From Heliopora coerulea (Eukaryota > Cnidaria > Anthozoa > Scleralcyonacea > Helioporidae): 64,000 bases of DNA. A program made the translations under genes and the position numbers. The stretch spans positions 1,736,001-1,800,000 of the forward strand of contig JASJOG010000014.1 in the NCBI GenBank assembly GCA_030142905.1, in the 5' to 3' direction. The notes under the pieces are model-generated. The model searched no databases. It was not told the origin of the DNA and saw only the letters and a program-made list of their open reading frames with translations. Below are positions 22,587-35,355 of this stretch, one piece after another (within the stretch, counting starts at the first letter, position 1; each line of letters starts with the position of its first letter).

Positions 22587-23756
22587 CTTCTACTGGTCTG
22601 AGATGTTTCTCTTTGATAATAAAAATCGTCTAGCGTAAGCCTGAGTAAAACAACAAAAGTCATATTCGGACCAAATAAAGTTTGTTAAGACAGTCAGTTT
22701 GAAGAGTTCTCTCCTGAAGAGCAGAATTGCTTGGCGTCAGCCAGGGCAAAATAATAACAATCGGATTCCAAACGAGAAGAGTTAGTGAATGGTATGTAGA
22801 GAAAGAGTGAGATTTAATTCCGGAGCGTCCAAAAGTTTCTCCAGACAAAGTTGACGGTAACATTGAGATTTGGGCGAAATAATATTTACAATTTCTTTAA
22901 AAGATCAGTCCTTGGACAGACGTGGAAACATAGTTTCCCCGTAATGTTTCCCAAATATGGCTAAGCGAGAAAACATTTTGTAAGAAACATTCACGAGTTG
23001 TATGAATTATGTAATTCATACTGCACGGAGATAAAGCGAAAACCTGGGATGTTTCTCGTGTAAGAAAACGGAGTTACAATGTTTCCGAAACAGAAGTCGG
23101 AGTCGAGAAGTAAAAAAATGTTTCTGAAGTCTCAGAGAAACAGTTTTTGCTGCCCGGGAAAGAAATTTTTGCCATCGCAACAATGTATCCATGTGTAGGC
23201 AAACCGAGAAACATTTAAAGAAACATCAAAATTTCAAATGTTTCCGCAACAATCTTTCTTCGTTAGTCCTGGGCCTAAAGCATGGCTCGAAATGGAAACA
23301 AAGGTATGCATGACTTACCATTACAATTTTAGAACTGTGAGCAAGTTAATGCCGTTTTTAATTAATGCAAGTCCCTGTTCCTCTATAACTCGTGATCAGG
23401 TAAATGATTATTCACACCACGTCACTTCAACTCAACATTGTTCAGTTCAGCAAGATAATTCGCAAGAAAACCAAAGGTAGTTCTTACGGAGAATGTATAG
23501 CTTTTCCTTCTTTAGAGACACGTTAAAGTCAGAGTATATCATTGGTATACAGATGGTCACGAGTTTGACCTTTGCCAGAGACTCGGAAAACTTTTTTCCA
23601 GGTTCGGTACTCATCAGAGATTCCAGAAAACATTTTTGAGTTAAAAGGCAATACCTCAAACGAAACGATTCTTTCGGAAACCATGTAAAATGTATTTTAC
23701 GATGAGCAACATATTTCCATTTGCGTCGATTATGAGTGTTCATTATATTTTCCTAG
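22587..23756 (+). other. rest of TTI1 intron 2
   Basis: No gene. Many scattered copies of GAAACAT/ATGTTTC words between 22,900 and 23,250 suggest a decayed repeat, but no boundaries could be drawn. Confidence 0.5.
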
Positions 23757-24123
23757 ATCCTTGAGCTTGACTTATCTGACATAAAAATTGTGGAACAGAA
23801 GACTTCTCAAAATGCAGAAATGCATTCAGTCAGTCCTGAAGTCATCGGTGTGGCTCAGATGACTTGTCCTGTGAGACAACTCAGATTCTGTCAGTCGATC
23901 TACAAGAAAATCTTTAAACATTTTCGTAGTGAAAAGGTTCTGGACGCAATCGTGCGGGTTTGTAGGTACTTGGGTTACTACGGTCTTGAGGTGTTACTCT
24001 TGGATCATTTTTTGGATTTGTTCAGATCTTCCCCAGCAAGCAGGAAACAAGTTGCACTTGTAATAAATGAAATTAGTCTTGGGACCATAGGAATTCCTGA
24101 TGGTGGTGATTTAGTTTTCAAAG
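23757..24123 (+). CDS. TTI1: TTI1, exon 3
   Basis: 367 bases after TTTTCCTAG, phase 0 in and phase 1 out (ending AAA G before GTAAGC). It encodes a central solenoid block with MTCPVRQLRFCQSIYKKI and VRVCRYLGYYGLEVLLLDHF, the LGYYG core being well conserved in animal TTI1. Confidence 0.9.
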
Positions 24124-24614
24124 GTAAGCGAACTTTAACTCCCATCCATACCGTAGACTGATGAAGAATACCTGTTCGGGGTTAAACAAACTTAAGAATT
24201 AATCTGTAAAACTTTGTTCAAAAATTGAAAAGTTCCAGCCATCGATTTAAAATACTTTTCACTTCCAGGTATTTCCATCGCCATAAACAAAAACGTAATC
24301 AATTAAGGCGCACTTCATTTGCCCCATCCTTCTCCTATCGAAAGCTTCATGGAAAAAAAAGGTTATTTCCGTACAAAAATTACTTGTATCTGATGATGTT
24401 TTTTCGAATACATGTTTAGGTAGCAAATGGCTGTACCGTATCCTTGTAGGCCTGATTGTTTCCAATCCACGTTAACAAACTTTTTGTTAACCATAGTCTC
24501 CTTCCAACCAGACCTAACCTAATAAATGTAGATTGTATTACCAGACAAACAGTTTCGAATTTGTATGGTTGGGAAAACGATATGGCCTATGATCTATTTA
24601 TAGATCTCTTTTAT

Positions 24615-24629
24615 AATAATAATAATAAC

Positions 24630-24667
<38 letters not shown>
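24615..24667. repeat. (AAT)n microsatellite in TTI1 intron 3
   Basis: Almost pure AAT/ATA triplets over about 53 bases, next to LINE tail-like sequence. Similar tracts lie at 25,029-25,045, 25,497-25,512, 26,344-26,480 and 27,138-27,211. Confidence 0.85.
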
Positions 24668-24669
<2 letters not shown>

Positions 24670-25059
24670 GGAACTCTCCTAGTCTAAGAACAAAATAGAT
24701 CACATTATCCAACTTCAGCTATTGAACTGGCGTCTAGCTTACCTTAATTGGTCGGCTTTGCGGAACAGACCCTTAGAATAGTCTGAGAGGAGGTGTGATG
24801 GTTATTGAGGAAGTCTCATGATTTATAGGTGCAAAGCACCAGCCCTTGACCATGCCCAACCAACGGAATTGTGTATGTGAGACTGTGGTATAAAATGGCA
24901 TTAACTACTCACGATGTTTTTCACTTTGTGATTGCCATACCACTATAATTTATGGGACATGTGCCCACTTTGGCATAATATGGCAATTTGGGCTGAACGA
25001 CCTCATTGGCTCGTATGAGCTGACTTTCCTCAATAATAATAATATACAGTGTGATAAGG

Positions 25060-25391
25060 TTATAGAGGCAAGAAGACCAGACATTGTCATTGTTGATCAT
25101 CGGGAAAGGACTTGTAATATATTAGATATAGCAGTGCCTAATGACAACAGGGTCTGCATGAAGGAACAAGAGAAAGTCGAAAAATATCAAGAATTAAGGT
25201 GGGAAATCTCAAGGATGTGGAACATGAAGAAGGTTACAGTAATTCCAATGGTGATAGGTGCGCTAGGAACAGTCTCTAAGAGGATACAATCATGGATTAA
25301 GAAGATTGGTGTTGAAGTAAGGACGGAGCAATTGCAAAAAACCACATTATTGGGGACGGCAAGAGTACTAAGGAAAGTACTTGATGCCTAA
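25060..25391 (+). mobile_element. LINE 3'-end coding fragment (tail domain 1)
   Basis: The frame reads DIAVPNDNRVCMKEQEKVEK, then VTVIPMVIGALGTVSKR, then TTLLGTARVLRKVLDA. The same blocks occur at 27,205-27,609 and 28,330-28,595. This is the conserved C-terminal segment found after the reverse transcriptase in some animal LINE polyproteins; no RT is left here. An (AAT)n tract is close on both sides. Confidence 0.6.
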
Positions 25392-26343
25392 TATTGGAAA
25401 AAAGGAATATCTAGGGGACCTTTGGTAATTTGTTATTACCCGCTCCTTCAGTATATGTATATATCTGCACAACATCGGCCTGCGTGAAATAACATAATAA
25501 TAATAATAAATAATTTGGGCACTGGAGTAGGACAAGCACAGCTTCAGCCTACTGTGGGGATGTGGACACTCCCGCCTACCGGAGTCCGGGGTGGCACCTT
25601 TGGCAAGTGCCAGCAACCCCTAACCCAAAGGTAGATTAGACTGTTTAGCCTTGGATGGCAACTTATCTAGGAGAAGGAAACTCTGAAATAAGACCAGAAG
25701 TAGGTAGGCAGTACATTGATTCGGAGCCAATGACCTCCATAAAACGAGCAGGTTTTGATGAGATGACCGAGGAAGTGGCGCCCCTGCCTCGCCAACTGGG
25801 TAGACAGGTAGCTGAAAGCCTCAGCTTGCCTTAATTGGCTGGCAGCTGCAAGTTGACTACCTTCAGGTGTTGGCAAACCTGCCCTGTTAGCCCAAGGATT
25901 AGAAGAAAATCTGTACAGCAGGCTGATGCCCCTGACCTTAGTTGATTGAGGATAAACCAACCATAAATCCCGAAACAGATGTGCGCTAGTCTAAGAATAA
26001 AAGAATATTCAGAATTAACCCTTGCAGTGACACGCCTAAACTGACCTTAACTGGTTAGAAGTGCAAAAGAGTACTGTTAAGGTCGAACGGGATATACGCT
26101 TTGGGGAATACTTTCAGGAACTTTAGAGGGCTGTACATCCCTTACTCCTTCCTGACTGGATAAGTTGGGCGAGTAAGGGCTGGCTCTGTGGGTGTTTCTT
26201 AAAGTCCATTTTAATAGTAACATTTACTTTCCCCCAGAAATTTCCTGAAATATGCAGTGTCGGTTGCGGCCTTACCTGGCGGGATGCTGGGAGCCCGTAG
26301 CAGGCTAAGACCCCTTCGACCGTCCTTAGTTGGGTGGTGTGCG

Positions 26344-26480
26344 AGTTGTAATAATAGTAATAATAATAACAATAATAATAACAATAATAACAATAATAAT
26401 AATAATAATGATAATAATAATAATAATAATAATATGGGCACTGGAGTAGGACAATAATAATAATAATAATAATAATAATA
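26344..26480. repeat. (AAT)n microsatellite
   Basis: Two AAT-rich blocks are separated by the phrase GGCACTGGAGTAGGACAA, which also occurs at about 25,516. This suggests that a LINE 3' unit was copied with its repeat tail. Confidence 0.8.
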
Positions 26481-27137
26481 GGGTTGGCGGGATGTTTATC
26501 TGAAACTAATGATCCCGAACGACCAGAGCTCATACCCCAGTGTCTAGTAGGAGCAGGTGGATGATAAGTGTTCCCAGGGCGCGGCGACTCTGTCCTGCCG
26601 ATGCTGGGTAGACCCAGGAACATGCAAAAATATGGGATTGGACAGGTGTTGGCAAACTTGCTCTGTTAGCCTAAGGACTACAACCATTATTTCTTACAAC
26701 TGGCTCAGGTGCGGCTGAACTTAATTGGTTGGTGTGTTCCAGCCTCCTACAGTGTTGCTAAGGATTAAATGTTGGTCTAAAAACAAAACAACATCCAGTC
26801 CTCAACCCTCGCAGCTGCGCAGTGAAATTGCCCTTGATTGGGTGGGAGTGCTCCTCGTAAATGCTGTTTGCAGGTCAGGATGGGTATTCGCTATCGGGGA
26901 GTAGTTCTAGGAACTATTCGTCAGTGTTTCCTTGTCCTGTCGAGCTCCGTTGGCAGGTAGTCCGTGAACTGAGCGCACGGGTGTTAAAATTCTTAGTGGT
27001 AAAATTTGAAATATCCCTATGAGTATCTTAGAAGGTACATTGTCTCCTCTGTCGGCTACAGTCTTGTTGACTGGCTGCCTTTGGAGGCCAAGACCCATCG
27101 CCACTTCCTTTGGAAAGTGTACTGCAATATTGAATAA

Positions 27138-27178
27138 TAATAATGATAATGATAATGATGATAGTGATTATGATTATG

Positions 27179-27211
<33 letters not shown>
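27138..27211. repeat. (AAT/GAT)n microsatellite
   Basis: An interrupted triplet tract of AAT, GAT and TAT repeats immediately upstream of the second LINE tail fragment. Confidence 0.8.
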
Positions 27212-27609
27212 GCGAGATAAATGCTACAAGACCTCCCATTGTGATCAAGGATAAACGACAAAGGTGGTGCAAGATCATTAATGTACCTATACCATCTGAC
27301 AATAAGACCTCTGTGAAAGTAGCAGAGAAGTTATATAAGTGTAAAGACCTTGAAATCGAAATCAGTAGGATGCGGGATATAAAGACTCATACAACACCTG
27401 TGGTAATTGGAACTTTAGGACTTGTGAACAAAGGGTTGGAAAAATTCACCAACAATATACCAGGCAACATCAACATCTTCGAAATTCAGAAGATTGTCAT
27501 CCTTGGAACAGCCCATGTATTGCGGAGAGTACTGTCGATTAAGAGACATTACAATTATAAAACCTTAGGCCCAAAGTCTCGATCCGGCTTGATAAGATGT
27601 AGACCATAA
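27205..27609 (+). mobile_element. LINE 3'-end coding fragment (tail domain 2)
   Basis: An open frame of about 130 codons with NATRPPIVIKDK, then DNKTSVKVAEKLYKCKDLEIEISRM, then TPVVIGTLG, and VILGTAHVLRRVLSI at the end, parallel to the fragment at 25,060-25,391. It is longer than the others at its N-terminal side. Confidence 0.6.
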
Positions 27610-28329
27610 ATAGCAAAAAGCAACAAACCCATGATAATGATAAAGATAATGATAACGATAATGACCACCTTGCGGGTAACTTTGTACCCATTACAGGATA
27701 CGACCCCTGGGTGGTACGCGAGTTGGAAGTCTCGGAAAGTCTTTATAGATCATAGATGTAGAAGGAAAGTATAAGACACATGTTCAGCCGTATCGAAGGG
27801 AAAGGTATGCTGGGAAGAAACTATATGGCCAATCGTTTTAAAAGCACATCAGAGAGAAGAGATTGGAAGACTTTGAGTGGCTGAAGAAAGGTATTTTGGT
27901 GAAGGAAGCGGACGGAATGCTAGTAGCAGCACAGGACGAGTCATCTTACTTAAGCATGTAGGATGTGTGGACAAAGGGAAGAGGCAGTGGCCAGTACTTT
28001 GTCGGAAATATAGTGTCATGACGCAGAAGCAGTACAAGGTTTAGAAACGTAATAGAATACCACAAGTTTTGCACTCCAAAATGTTAAGGGAATATCGCCT
28101 AGATCGTGTAAAGAACTGGTAAGAACACAATCCAGAAAAGGTGTTGGAAAACTAGCCAATAAAGCTAAGCGGGGATTTTAGGATAAAAACTTGCAAAGTG
28201 TTGCAGCACACACGACCGTATATCACAGTGAAATAGAAAAATAAAATAAAGCTTGAAATAAAAAAACAATCCCCCACCCCAAAAAAGAAAAAAAAGCCCA
28301 AACAAACTAATTTAACATAAGCTGTGCAT

Positions 28330-28595
28330 TTGACGCCACCATTGATGAAAATGAAGGAGGATGAAAATGAAAGAGAAAAGAACTGCCAAGGCTTCAAATA
28401 TGAGATTAAAAGAATGTGGAACTGTTAGGAAGTTACGATTATACTAATTATTATGGATGATCTTAGAATTAACCATTAGTTGCGGATTTAATGAGTGGAT
28501 AAGAAAACTACCGATGAAGCTAAAATTTGAAATGCTTCAAAAAACCTTGTTGCTCGGAGAAGGAAAGTTATTGAGACAGGGGCTAGATACCTAAA
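28330..28595 (+). mobile_element. LINE 3'-end coding fragment (tail domain 3), decayed
   Basis: The last part (WIRKLPMKLKFEMLQKTLLLG) repeats the ending of the other two tail fragments. The part before it has several stops. Confidence 0.45.
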
Positions 28596-28645
28596 GTTAA
28601 GGGAGGTAACTTGATATCCAGAAAAGAAAACAAATTCCAGCTAAT

Positions 28646-28921
28646 GGCCATTTTTATACTACAGACGTTTAATTCGTCTGGACGACTTAAGGCGAAGACT
28701 TTTTAATCCGTCTCGTATTCGTCTGGTATAAAGACGCGCAAAGACGAACTAAACGTCTAGACGACCTAAAAGATTTATTGCGTCTATGTTGACGAGCTAA
28801 ATCATTTGGGTCGTCTAGACGTTTTGTTCGTCTTTATACGAGACGAATTAAATCTGACGAACCAAAAATCTTCGCCTTAAGTCGTCCAGACGAATTAAAC
28901 GTCTTTAGTATAAAAATGGCC
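28646..28921. mobile_element. near-perfect foldback MITE in TTI1 intron 3
   Basis: Inverted ends of about 55 bases begin GGCCATTTTTATACTACAGA at the left, with the complement at the right. The interior repeats the words GTCTAGACGA and CGTCTAGACG. The element is 276 bases long and has no coding capacity. Confidence 0.8.
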
Positions 28922-29905
28922 GGTGAAACGGAAGAAGTGCGACAGTAAAATAATCCGAATGTCGGCTGATATCAGGTTGCACATCTCCTATACAGGTAAA
29001 TAATCTGACATGAAGTATTTCAGTACAAACATCTAAAGCTTATTATTTCTTTGACGAGCATGCAAGATGTTTTTAAAGTATTGACCCTGGATGACGCGGT
29101 TAACCGTTGGCATCAGTTATGACTGAAGTACTTGCTTCCAGAGGGGAAAATAACCTTTACTTAGTTGTCTTTAGAGCCTGGTTATTTCAGGCACACTTTA
29201 CTGCTTTAATGTGCACCAGCTTCTCCAACTCTTTATCAAAACGTATTTAAAAGTTCAGGGTTCTATTAGTAATACTTCTACCAATGGACCTTTTGTTCTA
29301 GGAATGGTTAGCTATAAACGAAGATTATCAGTTGGTTACTTTTTTTAGTTTCGTATATAGTGGCTGACCTTTCGAGTTCAAATTTCTAACTATATAACCG
29401 TTTTGAATTCACCCCACATCTGTTAAGGAAAAATTCTAGCTCTTTTAAGCATTAGAGCTTTCGCTTTTCCAAAATAAAGCTAGTCGATATTTCAACAACG
29501 AGATCCAGGGAGAGATTTTTAAGAATGTACCTGAAGGTCAAACACGAGCAACTAACCAGCTTATCGAAAATTCCAGAGTAATTAATATCTTTTTATTGTA
29601 TATCAAATTTCCCTTTCTAGAGGACACAAGTCCATCGTTATTGACCCCAGTCAAGCTCTCCTTGAAATGACCTTCTTATTCTCCCCTGCGAAGTCAATTA
29701 TAGAGGACCAGGCGCGTGTGTTGAAAACGCAAACAGTGGAGAAGCTTGCGTGAAACTATGTACTAAATTGTTGTAGTTCCTGCCGTCTTTATCATGTTTT
29801 TTTTTCTTTTTTTTGTTATCGTTTCTGTTGTTGTCTTTGTTTTTTCAGATATTTCATTTTGACAAATCTGAATTGTGCATTATAACTCCTGACTTATTTT
29901 CTTAG

Positions 29906-30624
29906 AATTGCCTGCAGAACGGTTGGATTCCCTCAAAACGTGTGTAACGCTGACATTGACGGAGTATTTATCACAAGATGTGTGGAATATTCGTATATCA
30001 AACATTGAAGAAGAATGTTTAGTGTCAAATTCACGAAAAGAAGACCTGCTAGTTTTAAAGGACAGAAAAAGCCCGGTCTTCTCGCAGTCTTTGCCATTTT
30101 CTGAACTGAATAGCAACATCCAGCTGTTGTGTCTGTTACTAGAAGGCATAGGTGTTTTCGCCATTCTTCTCCAGGAGCACTTTGACAGCATGTTATTGCA
30201 CGTGCTTTATCCCTTGATGGAAAAACTCGGTTCGCGTAATGCCACCATTAGTCAAATGGCGTATTGGAGCCTGGTTACGATTTCAAGAAGCTGTAAGTAC
30301 GGCACCGTGGAACAGCTCATTGGCAAGAATGTGGATTACTTGATCAACTCAATCTCTTTGAATTTACGTCACATTAGCCTCCATCGTGACACGTCGAACG
30401 TGCTTATCGCGATGTTACAATATGGAGACAAAGGCTTGATTCCGTACCTGGAAGATAGTTTGGATGAGGTGCTGAACCTCATTGACTATTCTACTGACGA
30501 ATTCCTACTTTCGTTGGTAAAGGTTTTGAATTCAGTAACCGTTGCCATCAATAAATGGTTTCTCAAGGAAAAATCTTCCAATATTTCTCAGGAATCTAAA
30601 ACAAACTCAAAGAAAATGACTAAG
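29906..30624 (+). CDS. TTI1: TTI1, exon 4
   Basis: 719 bases after a long pyrimidine tract and TTAG. The first two bases complete the codon split after exon 3, and the exon ends AAG in phase 0 before GTAAGT. It encodes about 240 residues: an acidic linker, then HEAT helices (LLLEGIGVFAILLQEHFDSM, LLHVLYPLMEKLGSRNATIS and IPYLEDSLDEVLNLI). Confidence 0.9.
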
Positions 30625-31752
30625 GTAAGTTACCTTATAAGGCTCTGTGAATGCTACAATCTGATCAGCTACAGTGCTGAAGGTGTAATGCCTTGATATA
30701 GATACCGAACTGATGCAAGTAACGCGATAAGGCGGGTTTATTCATCCAAAAACAGTTTTACCTAGCTGGGTTTTAGAAATAAATTTGAAACACTATAAAA
30801 AATGATTTAGTTTCTGCAGAAATAATTATTCCTATTCAATTTCAAGCTTGCAATCTAAGTATTAACTAAAAGAAACTCCGTTTAAAAAGGGGTAAGTAAC
30901 GCAGTAAGACCAAGTTTCTCACTCCAAAGCAATGCTTATAGCTAGTTCTTCTCACTAAATTTATTAAACAAACTAAAACTAGAAATACGAACGCAGAACC
31001 AATCCTCACCCATCTTGCCATCATATTAGGAATGCAAACGGAGTTGACGGGTTATGTACGTTTTCAAAGAGCCTAAAATTTATGTTTAAAAGGCTAATAT
31101 CTCTTACATAACTGGAAACCGAGAATAGTTAAGTATTAGATAAATGTCGCTGCAAAAACAATAAAAGTTAACAATTCTCACTATTGAAATAATGAGTGCA
31201 AAGACCAAACTTTGTATTAGTTGTTCATCTTCTTTGAAGTAACACCACTTGACAATTGGTCTTCATGAGAGACTTATTTAAAAAGGTACAGACAACCCTT
31301 TTTCCAAAAAGGAGGTGTCCGGAAATTTTTGCTCAAACATTTCTGTATTTTTTTCAAGTTTTTTAAAGTAATTAGTCTTGGACGTTCGATTCATCATTAG
31401 TCGGGATGGGCTGGACGTTCTTAAACATTTTGAAGTATTCAAAACAAAAAACTCGGCATTTTAATTCAAATATTACATTATATTGGTCATGGATTAATGA
31501 TTACACCCTTGCAAATGCCGGTATTACTGAGGTGATGGCATTTTGTTCACAATCAGCTGATAGTAATGGAAAAGCCAATGAAATTCATGTATTTGCTATA
31601 CAAATGGTAAGTTTATGCTAAAACTTGATACAAAAATGGAAAAGCTCACGCCATTACAGTTCAGGAGAACTTGGGATGGTGGAAACACACTTTTCGAGCT
31701 TGTGTTTTATACGCCATTTCTTGTTCTTGAAGTATATTACTGTGCTGTGTTA

Positions 31753-32509
31753 AGCCTGGTTTCCATATAGTTGTAATTATTGTAGTTCAGTCGGCGACTA
31801 ACGCTGATTCTATTCTGTTTCCATACAGTTATAGTCGTCGTAATTTAGTCACCGATTTTCCTCTATTACTCAGGAAGTCTCGGTTTGGAGATCGGCGATT
31901 TATGTTGAAACCGCGCTAGCGGGTGGTTCGGAAAAAAATTAGACCTGGGCGAGAGCCACAATTTTCCTTCTAACAGTACACGTTATAAAATATTCCTCTT
32001 AGGTAGGATAATATACCAAAAGGTATGACAACTTACCTTAGCAAAGATTCGCAAAAATATCAAAGATAAGGAAAAATGTATTGTTTGTTTTTTTGTCGCA
32101 AAATACAACCGTTTACATCCAAGCAACATCCATGAACCGCTTGTAAGTTAAACTCTGCGTTCGATCCATCTTTATATAATACATAAAATATTTACTGTGG
32201 CTGGGGGCCAGTAAACACGTGAGGTGAACAACAACTTTTGACGTTCATTGGCATCAGATGGCACTTTTCTGTCGCAGACAGTCGGCGACTGACTAATGCT
32301 TCTATTAAATGTTGATTTATCTGCGATTGTTGTAATTGTTGTAGAAGTTGAACCTGATTCAACTTCTACAACAGTCGCTGATTGATCGCCAATAGAGTTT
32401 CAGCAATTACGACTTGCGTTTCTATTAAGTCGTAATTGTTGTATGACTTGATCGGCGATAATCATCGACTGAATTACAGCAATTACAGCAACTATATGGA
32501 AACCAGGCT
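31753..32509. mobile_element. PIF/Harbinger-type MITE in TTI1 intron 4
   Basis: Inverted ends AGCCTGGTTTCCATATAGTT and its complement, flanked on both sides by TTA (31,750-31,752 and 32,510-32,512), the usual 3-bp target of PIF/Harbinger elements. It is 757 bases long with further internal inverted GTAATTGTTGTA words and no transposase. Confidence 0.8.
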
Positions 32510-32738
32510 TTACACTTAGCCCTTGAGGGTTACTTTATTATATGTAGCCCACCAGGGTTACTCTTTGATTCTAATTGGTCCCCTGACTCAAAAAGATTAA
32601 GGACTCCGATTCAGAAATACACTCAGACAATACAATTCAGACTCTAAGTAACTTTGAAGAAGGACATCTATAAGATATGCAGAACAGTATTTGCTTTTCC
32701 TTTTGTTGTTCTAATGTTTCATTTTCTTTTCCCCGTAG

Positions 32739-32918
32739 AACACCGAGCTGAAGGACTTCTTTATCGAGCACCTGAAACTGAAGAAGACATCGTTGGGAGA
32801 CGTATCAACTGAGGACATTGAAACAGAAGACAAGGACACCACTTTTACTGAATACGCTGAAGAGGAAGAGAAATCTGAAGTGAAAGAAGTTCCATTACAC
32901 ATAAAATTTATTCAACGG
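32739..32918 (+). CDS. TTI1: TTI1, exon 5
   Basis: 180 bases, phase 0 at both ends, after CCCCGTAG and before GTAAGT. It encodes 60 residues, mostly an acidic linker (STEDIETEDKDTTFTEYAEE) ending in HIKFIQR, which starts the C-terminal HEAT block. A charged, poorly conserved loop is normal for TTI1 at this place. Confidence 0.85.
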
Positions 32919-33210
32919 GTAAGTAATTGGAGAACCAGCACTGCCAAAATTACGAGTTGACTGCATAATTAACTAGTCTACGAAACGAACTTAATTATAT
33001 GAGAAGTGCTTCATACTTCAATTTGCTCAGTCGACTTACAGTCGCACTTGGCATATTTTTAGCGCATGAAGAAAGCACAAGAAGTGTTCGAAACGAGAGT
33101 CGTGTGCCACTCTGAGTTTTTGTGTATCCTAAGCTTGAAAAGTGCTTAGTACGACTAAGCTGCCAAAAGCGTAGACCATTTCCTTAATAAAACAGCATTG
33201 CACACGAAGT

Positions 33211-33440
33211 ACAACTTTTGCTGTTCATTACGAGAAAATATACTATCATTAACGCCAACCTCGCACTCATTAACGCAAATATGCATTCATTTTATTCAAT
33301 CGACATTCACTAGCGTAAATACGCAACCATCTGCATCGAAGGGCATTCTATATCGCCAACAGATGACCATTAACACCATTCTACTATACATTAAGGATCG
33401 TAAAATATCAATTAGGCAAGATATTTCTCTTACGTGATTG
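33211..33440 (+). mobile_element. single arm of the foldback family of 7,573-8,428
   Basis: Starts TACAACTTTTGCTGTTCATT and follows the forward arm of the 7.6-8.4 kb cluster for about 230 bases, including GCGTAAATACGCAACC and AATTAGGCAAGATATTTCTC. It is present once, without its inverted partner. Confidence 0.7.
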
Positions 33441-33628
33441 AAATTTTATTATCGGCTCAAACCGGTAACCTTTTGAATGCTTACAAGATACTCTAACCAG
33501 TCAGCAACCGGTACTCATATGACAGAGGATGGCTTACTTAAGTTGTTTAACCCTGGGATATGTACGCAGGTAATAATTTGCTGTCCAGCAAATTAAAGTT
33601 TTATGTTTCTTGCAGTTCAAACTGTGTT

Positions 33629-34758
33629 AAGGTCGGTTTACACGTGCAATTTTATACGTTGCGATTGTTACCCTGGTGTATGTAACCACTGGCGTAGTCA
33701 GGATTTTCCTTAGGGGGGGGGCATCGCCTGACCACGATTACCAACAATCGACCAAAAAGAGCTGAAAGGCGAATTAATTGCACCCCCCCCCCCTCTCCAA
33801 CTTGGTCAGGTTAATTTTTTTGACAAATTCAAGAGGGAAGATCCTTTCTAATAAGTAGACTGTCCAACCGAAGGACTTCGCTAAGCAGTTTGATGTTTGA
33901 GAAAGATGAGAGCTTGGATTGAGGTAGATGAACGTCTAACCGGTCATCAGAAGGTTGCGGGTTCGATCCCCGTCTGGGGCTCATAAATCATTTTCTGAGT
34001 ATCGGACTTCGCTAAATTGGGATTTTACTAGGGGTGTCTGGGGGCATGGTCCCCCAGAAAATTTTCAAATTTTGTTGTCTTGAAACACCATTTCTAGCAA
34101 TCCTAGACTGCAATTTCCGTCAAAAAGGCTTAGTAAATTGATCGCCATTTTGCACTTGTTTTTTTTTTTTTAAAAACGCTGCTGTAGTGGAAGATAAAGT
34201 ATCGTAATTCCTTAAACTGAGACACGCTCATCTTGACGAAGTTCGACAAATCGGATATTACTGACTTATTAAAATGCAACCAGTCTAATGTACATCCTGT
34301 TCATTTCGTCCACTTGTTTACCACTGGCGCCATTTTTAACCAGGTCTCTAAAGGGTATCTGCACTATAAGAATTTGACAAAAATATCTTTCTGGGTTTCT
34401 TGTTCCTTGAAGCAGATGTCAAATCGGGATTTTTCCTATCCCGACGTCACATCGGTCGGGATTCGGGATTTTTAAGCAAAATCGGGATAGTTGGACAGTT
34501 TGAATAAGTAAAAAAAAGCACATGAATCTAACATGAGTAAATTTCTTGTTCAATGTAACATGTGACGGAGGGGGAACCATGGCACAATGGCGCCCACTCT
34601 AAAAACGCTACTGTATGCAAAAAATCCATAACAGTCTTTTGCAGCATGATGTCCGGTTATGATTGGCTGCACTTTGTCCTCTACACTCTCGTCAGTTTAA
34701 CACATACTTCAAGATGTCAATCACAAGGCACAAAATCGCACGTGTGAACAGTCCTTAA
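33629..34758. mobile_element. MITE-like element split by nested insertions
   Basis: The outer ends TTAAGGTCGGTTTACACGTG and CGCACGTGTGAACAGTCCTTAA are imperfect inverted repeats and match the compact copy at 7,064-7,267. The middle (about 33,690-34,560) is foreign: a C/G-homopolymer-bearing repeat, a rearranged SINE at 33,876-34,010, and other sequence. This is a nested insertion history. Confidence 0.6.
33876..34010. mobile_element. rearranged tRNA-derived SINE
   Basis: A reversed SINE tail (33,876-33,930) is joined to a forward SINE body with the B-box-like GGTTCGATCCC (33,960-33,970). This is the mirror image of the arrangement at 3,639-3,780, with the junction at nearly the same internal point (GATGAACG). 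Confidence 0.65.
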
Positions 34759-35181
34759 CGTTTTTGATAGCCAGAAAGACCTCGAGTTTCAGACAGTACT
34801 TTAATCCGCAACGTTCTGAGTCTGAAGCAAATAACAACATCCAACTGAAAATCAACTGTAGGCTAACGAAAAGCAGGGCAGCAATTCATTTGCCAATGTC
34901 TCGTCCTAAATTCTTTTACCTTAAGTATCCTTGCTGTGCCTTTTGTGTTTTTGTGTTCAAGGGTGGGAGCTTGTGGGCGGTTTTCAGAAGGTCTTAGGTT
35001 CGATTCCCGTTTGAAGAATTAGAGTTTTTGTGAAGTATCCAAAACAACATGGCTTGAAGAGCAAGAAACCGTAAAATTTTAATGCTATCTAGCCGAAATT
35101 TGAAACATGTAAAATTGACTTAATAGGCAGATGAATTACATGTATGTTATATGTCATCCATCGTGTTAATCTCTTTAACAG

Positions 35182-35355
35182 GTACTGGAGAAATGTACTT
35201 ATTTTGTTACGTCAAAGTTTGTCAAAGTGCGCCTGCTCGTGCTAGACACCATTGAGAATGGTATATTAGCATTAAGAGGTACAGATAACAACCTTTTCCC
35301 GATGATCCACAAACTGTGGCCACCAATGGTGAAAAGTTTATCTGATGATGAGCTG
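35182..35355 (+). CDS. TTI1: TTI1, exon 6
   Basis: 174 bases, phase 0 at both ends, acceptor TTTAACAG and donor GTAAGA. It encodes 58 residues of HEAT repeat (VKVRLLVLDTIENGILALR, then LFPMIHKLWPPMVKSL). The MIHKLWP helix corresponds to a conserved block of TTI1. Confidence 0.88.

Noticed and set aside
24155..24185. CTGATGA motif as a hammerhead in TTI1 intron 3
   Set aside because: No GAAA core or closing stems follow.
31406..31612. Extra TTI1 exon in intron 4 (open frame ending before a GTAAGT)
   Set aside because: The sequence has no TTI1 or HEAT character, and exons 4 and 5 already join in phase.
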